The notes under the pieces are model-generated. The model did no database searches. It was not told the origin of the DNA and saw nothing but the letters and a program-made list of their open reading frames with translations. A stretch of 64,000 nucleotides of DNA from Thermoplasmata archaeon. GTDB taxonomy: Archaea; Thermoplasmatota; Thermoplasmata; Methanomassiliicoccales; Methanomethylophilaceae. The stretch's first letter is position 1. Every line of letters starts with the position of its first letter. Shown one piece after another: positions 1-8,608 of the stretch. The position numbers and the translations under genes were made by a program. The stretch is from the NCBI GenBank assembly GCA_015063285.1, contig SUST01000002.1, positions 124,001 through 188,000 of the forward strand. The letters are read 5' to 3'.

Positions 1-53
1 CAGCTGATGCATTTCTGCATCAGTCTGGCGATCTCATCCTCAATCATTCCCAT
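1..53 (-). CDS. Partial CDS, N-terminus only, downstream of mevalonate kinase
   Basis: A frame opens with ATG at 53 and runs off the left edge of the window, encoding MGMIEDEIARLMQKCIS. It begins 5 bp after the mevalonate kinase stop, and a GAGGTG-like ribosome site overlaps that stop. It is therefore probably the next gene of the same minus-strand operon. The 17 visible residues are too few for identification. In archaea an isoprenoid gene is common in this position, but nothing here proves one. Confidence 0.5.
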   Translation of the reverse strand, partial: MGMIEDEIARLMQKCIS

Positions 54-58
54 TCGAT

Positions 59-1036
59 TCACCTCATCATAGGTATGTCCATGGGCTCTCCCTGGGCGAT
101 ACCTGTCTCCATACGGACTCCTTCCGATCCGCTGTTCATGATATAGGGCGTTCCGCCCCTTGACCTGATGGCTTCCGCGACCTTCTCCGGTTCATCGGTA
201 AGCGCTACCATGCAACCTCCTCCTCCGGAACCGGTGAGCTTTGCACCGTAGGAGTATGGGAGCGATGCGTTGACCAGTTTGTTGAGTTCCTTGCAGGATA
301 CGCCGAGGATGGAGAGGAGCTTGTGGTCGTTGGTCATGAGACGGCCCAGTTCCTCCACATCGCCTCTCTTCAGAGCATCATATCCTTCCAATGTGGTGTC
401 TCCCATCTCATCGATGATGTCCGATGCGAAGCTGTTTTTGTCGAAGAATCTTCTGACCTTCGCAACCTGAGGGCCAGTAGGGGCTTTCACGCCGGTGTTG
501 CCTATGACGAACGACAGTTTGGGTACCTTGATATCCGTGACCTTCCAAGTCCTGTCGTTGCGCGAAATCGTCCACAGTTCCTTGGAATCATCCTTGGTGT
601 TGATGGCGATGCCTCCTCCGTGGACACATGCAGATGCATCCATGGGTGAGCCGTTCCCCTGTGCGAACAGTTCCGCACCGTAGGCCTCCTCGACCAAAGC
701 CAATTCCGTCAGCGACTCGCCTCTCTCCGAATGGATGGCTAGGGCCAGTGCTGCTGACAGTGATGCCGACGATCCTAGACCGGAACCGGAAGGGATCTCG
801 CTCACCGTCAGAAAATCCAGGCAGTGGTTGAGGTTCCTTGTCAGGTAATTGAAATGAGGCTGCTTGCTCAGGTCCAGATATTCTCCGTTCAGGCTGTTCT
901 TCTTGCTCCTGCGTACGCTGCATGTTATCCTGCGGTCTGTCGCTAGGACCACGGCCGGTTTGCCATAAACCACTGAATGCTCTCCGAGCACCACGAATTT
1001 CCCGGGAGCAGAGGCAGTGTACCATTCGCTAGACAT
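59..1036 (-). CDS. mvk: Mevalonate kinase
   Basis: GHMP-superfamily kinase of about 325 aa, the usual length. It phosphorylates mevalonate for archaeal isoprenoid lipid synthesis. The substrate loop near residues 12-25 (PGKFVVLGEHSVVYG) and the ATP-binding motif PSGSGLGSSASLSAAL near residue 83 are both present. The C-terminal glycine motif KLTGSGGGGC also fits mevalonate kinase rather than galactokinase. I chose the ATG at 1036 (MSSEWYTASAPGK) over an upstream in-frame start because the latter would read back through the preceding gene. This ATG overlaps the upstream stop by one base, which indicates translational coupling. Confidence 0.93.
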   Translation of the reverse strand: MSSEWYTASAPGKFVVLGEHSVVYGKPAVVLATDRRITCSVRRSKKNSLNGEYLDLSKQPHFNYLTRNLNHCLDFLTVSEIPSGSGLGSSASLSAALALAIHSERGESLTELALVEEAYGAELFAQGNGSPMDASACVHGGGIAINTKDDSKELWTISRNDRTWKVTDIKVPKLSFVIGNTGVKAPTGPQVAKVRRFFDKNSFASDIIDEMGDTTLEGYDALKRGDVEELGRLMTNDHKLLSILGVSCKELNKLVNASLPYSYGAKLTGSGGGGCMVALTDEPEKVAEAIRSRGGTPYIMNSGSEGVRMETGIAQGEPMDIPMMR

Positions 1037-1557
1037 CACTGATTCAATCCGTATTTCCCCATCTCTTCCCTGATGGCATCGTTGGGGTTGCGTCCGTTGA
1101 GAATGGGCTGTGGAATCTCCCACCATCCCTCTTCCATTGCCATGAGCCTCTGTTCAAAGGCATCGTCGGACTCGCCTGGCTGCTGCTCCACTTTGGCGAG
1201 CTCCTTCATGACCGCATCCACAAGGTCAACTTTGAACTTCTGGTTGACAAGATTCATACCGATGAAGGAGTCCAGGCTAGTTGCGACCTCCTCCCTGTAT
1301 TCAGGCTGGAGGCATTCCATGAGCATGTCAAGGATGCCATGCGCTGTTGCCTTGAACACGAAGGACATCTTCGCTTCGACAGGGAGCTTGTCATCGTTGA
1401 GGGTATCCTCGATGAGTCTTTTGCCGAACAGGGTCTCCATTGCGACCGCTCTGTTCGGATTCTTGCCGAACGCATACTCGTTGAGCAGCTCTTCCGGCGA
1501 TTTCTCTTCCTCTTCTCCTCCGAAGAGGCTAGCGTTTGGATCCAATTCTCCTGCCAT
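1036..1557 (-). CDS. Uncharacterised acidic protein, 173 aa
   Basis: I do not recognise a family. The protein is soluble, rich in Glu/Asp and Met, predicted mostly helical, and without cysteine clusters or membrane segments. The N-terminus carries an acidic run (GGEEEEKSPEELLNEY). It sits between an aminotransferase (stop 4 bp upstream of its ATG) and mevalonate kinase (one-base overlap). It is certainly translated as part of this operon, but the context gives no function. Confidence 0.85.
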   Translation of the reverse strand: MAGELDPNASLFGGEEEEKSPEELLNEYAFGKNPNRAVAMETLFGKRLIEDTLNDDKLPVEAKMSFVFKATAHGILDMLMECLQPEYREEVATSLDSFIGMNLVNQKFKVDLVDAVMKELAKVEQQPGESDDAFEQRLMAMEEGWWEIPQPILNGRNPNDAIREEMGKYGLNQ

Positions 1558-1561
1558 CGTA

Positions 1562-2686
1562 TCATCTCAGTTTCTTCATTGTGGATTCGAGGATGTCCAT
1601 CCCCGCGTTGATCTTGGTCTCGTCCGCCGCATAGGAGAACCTCAGGTGGCCCTCCCCGTACTTTCCGAATGCGGATCCCGGTGTGCATATTAGTCCTGCC
1701 TTGACCAGTTCAGCAGCCAGATCGGCAGACTTCATGTCCATGTCGTATGAGGGGAATGCATAGAAGGCCCCCTTGGGAGGCTGAATGCTCATTCCAGGAA
1801 TCTCGTTGATCCTCTTGCATATGAGGTCCCTTCTGGCCCTGTATACCTTCCTGGCGTTGTCAAGGTAAGGGTCTATGTTGGGAAGGGCGTTGAGTATACC
1901 GTACATGGCCGGCATATTGGGGCTGGCGCAAACATGGTACTGCATCTTGATCAGGTATTCCATCATCTTCTTGCTTGCGCAAAGGAATCCCATCCTCCAT
2001 CCTGTGACCGCCATCATCTTGGAGAATCCGCTAGCGACTATGGCCTTGTCCAGTTGGTCCATGAACGAGAGGTGCTTACCCTCATAGATGAACGATTCGT
2101 AGACCTCGTCGGCCATGATGGTTATGTTCTTGTCCGCAGCGATGTCGCAGAGCGCTTTGTAGCTCTCTTCGTTGAGGACCCCTCCTGTGGGATTTGACGG
2201 TGTGGTGACGACGATCATCTTGGTCTTCGGGGTGATCTTCGACTGTATATCGTCGATATCAGGCTGGAAGTCGCCGTCGGTGAGCTTGTACTCGGTGTAG
2301 GTTCCGCCTGCCAGCTGTGCATGCGGCCCGTAAATGACGAATCCGGGGCTGGGGACCAGAACATCGTCCCCGGGATTCACTACGCTCATCGTGATCTCCA
2401 GCAGTGCCGACGATCCACTAGGCGTGATCATGATGTTGTCGCCCGTGATGTCGCCGTATTTCCTGAACCTGTCCGCAACGGCCTGTCTGAGCTGAGGGAT
2501 TCCGGCTGTGGGGCCGTATTTGTTGAGGCCGTCCGATGCCGCTTTGTTCATCCCTTCTATTGCTTCCTTGGGAGGTGCGAGATCGGGCTCGCCAAGACCT
2601 AGGTTGATCGAGTTCGGACCAGCAAGGTCGAACATTTTCCTGATACCCGACATCGGAATGTCGTTTATCCTGTTGGAGATCTGCAT
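1562..2686 (-). CDS. PLP-dependent aminotransferase, class I/II (aspartate aminotransferase fold)
   Basis: A fold-type I aminotransferase of 374 aa. Recognisable parts are the cofactor-binding stretch ITPSGSSALLEI near residue 87, the TTPSNPTGG motif near 160, the MADEVYESF motif near 191, and the lysine of SGFSKMMAVTGWRMGF near 220-232, which should form the Schiff base. The conserved C-terminal arginine is in HLRFSYA. Substrate cannot be fixed from sequence; aspartate or an aromatic/branched amino acid is likely. The promoter is clear: an AT-rich TATA element at about 2704-2718 lies some 25 bp upstream, so the message is probably leaderless. It leads the operon with the acidic protein and mevalonate kinase. 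Confidence 0.9.
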   Translation of the reverse strand: MQISNRINDIPMSGIRKMFDLAGPNSINLGLGEPDLAPPKEAIEGMNKAASDGLNKYGPTAGIPQLRQAVADRFRKYGDITGDNIMITPSGSSALLEITMSVVNPGDDVLVPSPGFVIYGPHAQLAGGTYTEYKLTDGDFQPDIDDIQSKITPKTKMIVVTTPSNPTGGVLNEESYKALCDIAADKNITIMADEVYESFIYEGKHLSFMDQLDKAIVASGFSKMMAVTGWRMGFLCASKKMMEYLIKMQYHVCASPNMPAMYGILNALPNIDPYLDNARKVYRARRDLICKRINEIPGMSIQPPKGAFYAFPSYDMDMKSADLAAELVKAGLICTPGSAFGKYGEGHLRFSYAADETKINAGMDILESTMKKLR

Positions 2687-2703
2687 GTTTGTGGGTCATG
2701 CCT

Positions 2704-2718
2704 TCTATAATAAAATAA
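2704..2718 (-). promoter_or_regulatory. TATA box of the aminotransferase operon
   Basis: The minus strand reads TTATTTTATTATAG about 20-30 bp before the ATG at 2686. This is the expected position for a leaderless archaeal promoter, in a 64-bp gap after the helicase stop. Confidence 0.55.
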
Positions 2719-2750
2719 ATGGCGGGTGCGGAGTCGTATTCAGTGTGTGT

Positions 2751-4892
2751 TCAAAGCTCGAGATCCGCATCCATTTTATCTATGGCGTACTCCCTGACCA
2801 GAAGGGATTCGGGGACGAACTTGTCATACTTACCGAATTTCAATAGGTCCTCGTCGTAGATGAGCGATGTGATGTCCTTGTTCTCAAGATAGTTGTAGAC
2901 CTTGTTGACGATCTGATCCTCTGACAGTTTGGTGCGGATATCGATGTAATAGGGCTGGAAAGCACGAATGCTGTCGGTGCCTATGACCTTCTGCAGGACT
3001 CTGCGGAGGGTGTCGAATTGCTTCGTCCCGAGCCAGGGATATATCCTGAAACCGCCTGTCCTCTCTGAGAACATGCAGGTCATGCCGTTGGACCTGGCCG
3101 TCGCTCTGCTCTCTTCCAAACGTATTCTCGCTGCCTCATCCAGATAGGGGTACTCATCATCGCTCTCGAGAACCTCCAGCATCTTCTTCATGACACGGGT
3201 GTGAGTCGGCGGGGTTCCGGATCTCCACGGATTGCATGCTTCGCCGTCGCATTCCTCCACTTCCACCATGGATCTCTCCTTCGACGCCTTCAAGACCCTC
3301 CAGACACGTCCTGCCAGTTGGATCAGGTCATCTTCCTGGGGCATGTTCTGAATGGATCCGACGGTGCGGCTGTCGCATTTGACCAGCACCTCCTTCTTGG
3401 TGGTGAACACCGAGCAGAAGTCCTTGTTGAAGACGATTCTCTCTGCCTTCTCCCCTATGAGCAATGTCTGGTCCGACATGACCTCGATGTGGCCCAGATT
3501 GACCAGATGCTTGATCATCAGTTTGTACTGTTCTTTGGTGATGTTCCTGAACGGATACATGGTGAGAACATCCGAAACCAGGGAGGAGAACTTCGCTCCG
3601 ATCCCGGGACGGAGGTATTCCATCGTCTGATGATATAGGAGTCCGAAAGGCATCGAATTGTCCTCTGCTGGTTCCGTCCACCCTTCATTCAGGATAAGTT
3701 CCGACATGGCTATGGCCTTGACGAGGCTCATCGATACGCCGTCGAGCGTCGCCCACCATTCCTCTTCATCCTCGTTGCACATTAGCACGAGGTTCTGTCC
3801 GTTCCCTCTCCTTCCGGAGCGCCCCATCCTCTGTACGAGGCCGGAGCACGTGTAGGGAGCATCGATCTGGACGATCTTATCCAAGTCGCCGACATCTATC
3901 CCCAATTCCAGAGTCACAGTGGCCACCGTCGTGTTCTTTACGGACGGATTCTTCAGTTTCTCTTCGGCTATGGTCCTGAGCTCCTTGGATATGCTGCCGT
4001 GATGGATGGTGACTTCGTCAGGGTAACCTTTCCTCTCTGATATGATCCTCAGGGATTTCGCTGTCATCTCGGCACTGTGGCGGCTGTTCGTGAATACGAT
4101 GCAGTTGTTGCCGTGGGTCTCCCTGAACAGGTCCAGGTAATAGGATGTGATCGCTTTCTTCCTGTCAACGCTTTCCGTTTGGGGATCGGGCAGCGGGAAG
4201 TAGTTGTATTTGATGCGAATGTTCCGTCTGTCAGCGTTGTCCTCATAGACGGTGCTCACCCTTCTCCCGGTATCGGCCTTCAGCCATTCTGCGGCTGCTT
4301 CCCTGTTCGCGATGGTGGCTGACAGACCGATCCTTCTAGGTTCGCAATGCGCAAGCACCTCCAACCTTTGAAGGCAGCACAGGAGCTGCAGCCCCCTGTC
4401 GGAATCCATGAACGCATGAACCTCATCGATGATCACGAATCTGAGGTCCCTGAACAGCCTTTCTACCTCATCGGGATGATAGGACAGAATGTTCTGTAGC
4501 GATTCCGGGGTTATCTGGAGTATCCCTCCGGGGTCATCTACCATTCTGTCCTTGGAGGACCTGCTGATGTCTCCGTGCCAACCGGTTATCTTCAGTTCGG
4601 ATTCACCGAGTACCGGACCCATCCTTTCGAACTGGTCGTTGATCAGTGCCTTGAGGGGTCCGACATAAAGTGCGCCTATGCTCTCAGGCGGATTGCTGTA
4701 AAGGGAATCGATGACAGGGAACATCGCCGCTTCGGTCTTTCCGCTGGAAGTCCCTGCGGAGATGAGGATGTGGTCGTCGGTCGAATAGAATGCTTCGAAT
4801 GTCTTGGTCTGGATCTCCCTGAACCCAGACCATCTGCAGTTGTGGACGTATTCCTTGATGAACCACGGCAGTTTCTCGAAGTAATCGCTCAT
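2751..4892 (-). CDS. SF2 DEAD/DEAH-type helicase, BrxHI/Lhr-like
   Basis: A 713-aa superfamily 2 helicase. Motif I is SAGTSSGKT (residues 45-53), motif II is DEVH (156-159), motif III is SAT (191-193), and motif VI is QRMGRSGRRGN near 360. The arrangement, including LELGIDVGDLD before motif VI, matches Lhr-type helicases and the BrxHI helicase of some BREX clusters. It lacks the long Lhr C-terminal extension and has no recognisable Cys cluster. Its ATG overlaps the ATPase gene upstream by 4 bp (ATGA), so the two proteins are translationally coupled and probably act together. It should unwind or translocate on DNA (or RNA) as the effector or remodelling arm of the three-gene operon. The helicase assignment is secure; a role in defence is inference. 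Confidence 0.9.
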   Translation of the reverse strand: MSDYFEKLPWFIKEYVHNCRWSGFREIQTKTFEAFYSTDDHILISAGTSSGKTEAAMFPVIDSLYSNPPESIGALYVGPLKALINDQFERMGPVLGESELKITGWHGDISRSSKDRMVDDPGGILQITPESLQNILSYHPDEVERLFRDLRFVIIDEVHAFMDSDRGLQLLCCLQRLEVLAHCEPRRIGLSATIANREAAAEWLKADTGRRVSTVYEDNADRRNIRIKYNYFPLPDPQTESVDRKKAITSYYLDLFRETHGNNCIVFTNSRHSAEMTAKSLRIISERKGYPDEVTIHHGSISKELRTIAEEKLKNPSVKNTTVATVTLELGIDVGDLDKIVQIDAPYTCSGLVQRMGRSGRRGNGQNLVLMCNEDEEEWWATLDGVSMSLVKAIAMSELILNEGWTEPAEDNSMPFGLLYHQTMEYLRPGIGAKFSSLVSDVLTMYPFRNITKEQYKLMIKHLVNLGHIEVMSDQTLLIGEKAERIVFNKDFCSVFTTKKEVLVKCDSRTVGSIQNMPQEDDLIQLAGRVWRVLKASKERSMVEVEECDGEACNPWRSGTPPTHTRVMKKMLEVLESDDEYPYLDEAARIRLEESRATARSNGMTCMFSERTGGFRIYPWLGTKQFDTLRRVLQKVIGTDSIRAFQPYYIDIRTKLSEDQIVNKVYNYLENKDITSLIYDEDLLKFGKYDKFVPESLLVREYAIDKMDADLEL

Positions 4893-6163
4893 ACCTCGAG
4901 GTCCTCGATGATCTCATCGTCGGGGTTCGCATCGGCATTGACGACCCTGCCCTCTACAAGGTCCAGGAACTGGAGCTCGGAGTTCTGGTGCAGGGTGTCG
5001 AGCAGACTGATAAGGTCCCTGGTGATCTCCCTGGGGGTAAGCATTGTGGACGAAACTACACTGGCCATGACCGTCTTCAGATAGGTCTCAAGCATATCGT
5101 CCGTGATGTTGGACTCGTACTCATACCTCTGCTCGTGAAGGTCCTTGATGGTCTTCAGGAGAACGAAGATCTCCTCATTGGTCAGAGGCTTGAGGTTGAT
5201 GATGGGGCCGAGGTAGTTGTCGAAACCGTTCTCGTAGCGCCCTGCTACCAGCCTTGAGCGGAGCGCCTCATAGCTGTAGAGTCCTCTGTTGGGGTCCTCG
5301 ATGAATTCAGGGGTTCCGCATACATAAATGGACAGATTCTTCGTCTTTCCCTGCATGATGTCGTTGAACATCGTGAGCAGACGCTCATAGTTGTTGGACC
5401 TGGACACCTTGTTCTGCAGCTTGTAGAGGACAACACCTTCGTCGATGAAAACGACGAGACCTTTGAATCCGAGGCATTTGACGATACCTGTCCAGAGTTT
5501 GATGATATCATACCAGTTGCTGTCGTCGATGACCATGTTTGTACCGAGATCCTTCCTGGATTCCTTCTTGAGGTCCAGCTCCCCCTTCAGCCATCTGAGT
5601 GCGGTGATGTCGTCCTTCTCCTCGAGGAAGTCCCTCATGTAGCATACGATGACCCTCATGAAGTCTTGTAAGTTCTGCAGGCTGGAGAGCTCCGCTACGT
5701 CTGTACGCATGGATTTCTCGATGCTCTCAGCGTTGGCGTCCGCCCCCAGTTTCTCCTTGGTGTCCAGGATCCATCCCTGGAGCAGGGATTCGAGGGCACC
5801 GCCGTCGGGTCTGGCCTTGTACGCCATGTTCCTGAGGAGTTCCTTGTATGTGTTGAGGCCCTCCTTCTTGGAGCCGGTAAGCCTCCTGTTGATCGCAAGG
5901 TCTGCATCCATGACGACGAAGCCCTTGTCCATCGCATAGTTGCGTATCATCTGAGTCATGAAGCTCTTACCGTTTCCGAAACGTCCGGAGATGAATCTGA
6001 ATGCTCCTCCGCCTTCGGCCGTGTAATCCAGGTCGTTGACGAATGTCTCGGTCTCTTTCTTCCTTCCCACCGCGATGTATTCAAGACCTCTCCTGGGTAC
6101 GACTCCGGAGGAGAGTGCGTTTATCATGGTGATAAGGGTTCTTTTGGGTACTGTAGCTGTCAT
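4889..6163 (-). CDS. BrxD-like P-loop ATPase (DUF2791 type)
   Basis: A 424-aa AAA/Orc-type ATPase. The Walker A motif is GRFGNGKS (residues 60-67), Walker B is LVVFIDE (about 236-242), and a sensor-like strand SIYVCGTPEF and an arginine-rich SRLV follow near residue 305-320. Length and motif layout match the DUF2791/BrxD ATPases found beside Lhr-like helicases in BREX clusters. The final residues are very acidic. It is the middle gene of the operon: 90 bp after the TerB-N/C gene and overlapping the helicase gene by 4 bp. It probably loads or regulates the helicase. I name the family by motif recollection, not by a search. Confidence 0.8.
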   Translation of the reverse strand: MTATVPKRTLITMINALSSGVVPRRGLEYIAVGRKKETETFVNDLDYTAEGGGAFRFISGRFGNGKSFMTQMIRNYAMDKGFVVMDADLAINRRLTGSKKEGLNTYKELLRNMAYKARPDGGALESLLQGWILDTKEKLGADANAESIEKSMRTDVAELSSLQNLQDFMRVIVCYMRDFLEEKDDITALRWLKGELDLKKESRKDLGTNMVIDDSNWYDIIKLWTGIVKCLGFKGLVVFIDEGVVLYKLQNKVSRSNNYERLLTMFNDIMQGKTKNLSIYVCGTPEFIEDPNRGLYSYEALRSRLVAGRYENGFDNYLGPIINLKPLTNEEIFVLLKTIKDLHEQRYEYESNITDDMLETYLKTVMASVVSSTMLTPREITRDLISLLDTLHQNSELQFLDLVEGRVVNADANPDDEIIEDLEV

Positions 6164-6253
6164 GCAGTTGCTCCTGACTGAAGGGCGAATGGGAAAACGC
6201 GCATATACTACTATCGCTCGCGCGTAACCAAGGGGCGAGATGCTAGGTTTGTC

Positions 6254-8518
6254 TCAAAGACAGGCCTTTAGGTCTGCCAGATATTCTTCGAAGATCTCAC
6301 CGTTCTCGACTATGTTGTCTCCGATGCTGTCCATGGATAGTCCGTTGATTGAGTCTTCCATCCTTGTCATGATCAGGCCGTTCTCCTTGAGATACGATTT
6401 GCCCTTTCCTTCCAGGACAGCCTTGAGATATCCTCTCTGCGAATCATCCATGGCCTGGATCAGACCGCTCCATGAACCGGACGCTTCTTTGACCTCTATG
6501 GGCTTCTCCACAGGTTCTGAGGGTGTCTCATCCTCTTCGGTCTTCATCATCCTCGTAACGTCCCTTAGCGCCTCCTGGGCACCGGTCACGGCATCGCGGT
6601 CGAGCTTGAGGTTGCTGGCCCTCTCCTTGATTTCTGCGATCTCCTTCTCCTCATACCAAGCTGATACGGATCTGGAGAGGATGTCCTTGCAATCCATCCC
6701 GAAAGCTGTGAATTTCGAGACCTTTACTGGCTTTCCCGTCCTCTTCATGCGGACGGCCGAGAAAACATTCTTCGCTATCTCTTTGAGGGAATCGTCGAAG
6801 GCCGCGTTGTAGATGTAGTTGCGGTAGGAGAATCTGGCCTTGCGTATCTCCTTGAAATACTTCAGACCGTCGAACACGGTCATTACTGTGGGAACCTTCT
6901 CGGCATCGCAGAATTCCTCTATGGATGTGCCTTCGGACTGTTTCTGCGCCTGGGCATCTAGAATGACCTTGCAGGTGATCCCCACACAGTCATCGTCGAA
7001 CTCCCTGGTCATGGTCTTGTCGTTAATCCCGGAGAGGAACAGAATGAGGTTCTTGTCCAGTTTGGCATTCATTCCCTTCAGGAACTGCTCGACGGAAAGA
7101 CAGGCGGTGATGTTGGATTCGTAGATCGAAGGCTCGGGTATCGGCAGCTTGTGGACGATGGAGTATTCTAAGCAGGTTTTACCTGTCAGATTCTCCTCGT
7201 CGGCACCGCCGTAGGCATTATGGAGGTTGTATAGCTGGTCGAGGACCTCGTCGGGCTCCTCCTTCACATTGATGAGTTCGCACAGGTAGAGCCACAGGTA
7301 GCCCCAATCGGTCTCACCGTAATTGCCCATCCTCGTCTGGCCTCTCCAATAGACATAGAATTTCCGCTGAGGTTCGGAGAAGGACCTGTAATCGGGATTG
7401 ATGAACCCTGACGGGATGTACTCCTGGCGCTCCTTGATCTCAACATTCCAATTCCTTTCGATATCAGTCTTGAGATGAGGGCTGACATGCTGCTTGGCCG
7501 CATCAGGATCTATGTTGAGTATGGGCTTGGGTTTCTCAGCGGTTCCGTACTGTGCCTCCAGCTTGTTACCCATGTCCACAAGGGCCCTTTCCTTGGAGGA
7601 CATGGAAACCCTTGTGGTCCCGCGCCATTCCTTCGGCACCCTCTCGTATTCCTCGGGACCTTCGGTCATGATCCTGTCGACGATCGCTCTGAACTCCTTG
7701 TTGAACGAGCTGGGCGTGGATGGGCCCTTCTCGCCTATCTCCTTGCACAGCAGCTTCCTGGTGTAGGAGAAGAGTCCAAGCATGAACTCTCCGAAAACCC
7801 CGTCTGTGCGCAGCTTCTCATAGGTTATCTGATAGTCCTTGTCCTTGCCGTATGGGAGGTACAGGAAAACCTTGTACAGTTCGGTGGTTATGCCTTCGGA
7901 ATAGGTCTTAGCGATTCCTTTCCCTGTGTTCTCCATGAGGAAACGGTCTATCGCCGTGAGGCAGTCGTTGAACAGTGTGATGTGGCGGATGTTGTCCACT
8001 CCGTCGGCATGTACCTTCGGCCCTCCGGAGAGGTACCATACCAGTTCCTTCCCGATGCGTCTGGTGGGGAAGGACATGATCTCTGATGTGACCATGAATG
8101 ATCTCACGGAACCCTTGCCCATCCACATGATGGGCAGGTCAAGGTCGTGGACGACCGCATAGTCGAACATGGTCGAAGCGATATCGGTCTGAGGCATTCC
8201 GTGCATCCTCGTGTTGTCGAAGAGCAGCCTGAGCTCTCTCATCCCTTCCTTAGGGTCCATGTCGCTGTTTATGATCTCGATGATGCGAAGCTTGACGTAT
8301 CCTCTGTCGGATTTCAGGCAGTTGCCGCGTGCAAGTTCATCCCTCCAGTACAGGTAATAGGCCTTCTGCTGGCGGTCCATCACGGAATAGTCCGCGTTCT
8401 TGTGTTCGCATTTGACGTATTCGGTCTCTTCGCCATGGCTGTCCTTGTACTGCTCTATCTGGGCGAGCAGATCCTCGACGTCGTAATCGCGTCTTCCTTC
8501 GTAAGGTGTCAATGCCAT
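6254..8518 (-). CDS. TerB-N / TerB-C domain protein with a duplicated TerB-N-like module
   Basis: A 754-aa protein that opens the three-gene operon. Residues 44-130 and 376-462 are clearly related. Each contains a Q-x-x-[AF]-Y-x-Y-W-R core, then G-Y near +17 and E-[IL]-I-N or E-L-I-N, the TerB-N signature, so the TerB-N unit is duplicated. The last ~60 residues (WSGLIQAMDDSQ..., INGLSMDSIGDNIV...) look like TerB-C. An intervening TerB domain is not obvious to me. A longer in-frame opening exists, but it runs into the divergent neighbour. ATG 8518 (MALTPYEGRR) follows an AT-rich promoter and is preferred. TerB-type domains are thought to be adaptor or metal-linked scaffolds. Confidence 0.8.
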   Translation of the reverse strand: MALTPYEGRRDYDVEDLLAQIEQYKDSHGEETEYVKCEHKNADYSVMDRQQKAYYLYWRDELARGNCLKSDRGYVKLRIIEIINSDMDPKEGMRELRLLFDNTRMHGMPQTDIASTMFDYAVVHDLDLPIMWMGKGSVRSFMVTSEIMSFPTRRIGKELVWYLSGGPKVHADGVDNIRHITLFNDCLTAIDRFLMENTGKGIAKTYSEGITTELYKVFLYLPYGKDKDYQITYEKLRTDGVFGEFMLGLFSYTRKLLCKEIGEKGPSTPSSFNKEFRAIVDRIMTEGPEEYERVPKEWRGTTRVSMSSKERALVDMGNKLEAQYGTAEKPKPILNIDPDAAKQHVSPHLKTDIERNWNVEIKERQEYIPSGFINPDYRSFSEPQRKFYVYWRGQTRMGNYGETDWGYLWLYLCELINVKEEPDEVLDQLYNLHNAYGGADEENLTGKTCLEYSIVHKLPIPEPSIYESNITACLSVEQFLKGMNAKLDKNLILFLSGINDKTMTREFDDDCVGITCKVILDAQAQKQSEGTSIEEFCDAEKVPTVMTVFDGLKYFKEIRKARFSYRNYIYNAAFDDSLKEIAKNVFSAVRMKRTGKPVKVSKFTAFGMDCKDILSRSVSAWYEEKEIAEIKERASNLKLDRDAVTGAQEALRDVTRMMKTEEDETPSEPVEKPIEVKEASGSWSGLIQAMDDSQRGYLKAVLEGKGKSYLKENGLIMTRMEDSINGLSMDSIGDNIVENGEIFEEYLADLKACL

Positions 8519-8608
8519 GGACAATAACCTGAGCGGTAATGGGCAAAGAACGATAAAAAAACTGTTAGTCCGCACATATTTTATAGAATCCAGTAGTTCT
8601 TTTTTTGC
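8519..8608. promoter_or_regulatory. Divergent promoter region, TerB operon / DUF1846 gene
   Basis: The 90-bp gap holds two AT-rich elements. On the plus strand ATATTTTATA at about 8576-8585 lies some 25 bp before the ATG at 8609. On the minus strand TTTTTATCG at about 8552-8560 lies some 35 bp before the ATG at 8518. Both genes therefore appear to have their own promoter with little or no leader. Confidence 0.55.

Noticed and set aside
2751-8518. A complete BREX system
   Set aside because: Only the BrxD- and BrxHI-like parts are present; PglZ, methyltransferase, BrxC-type ATPase and BrxA/B are all absent from the window.
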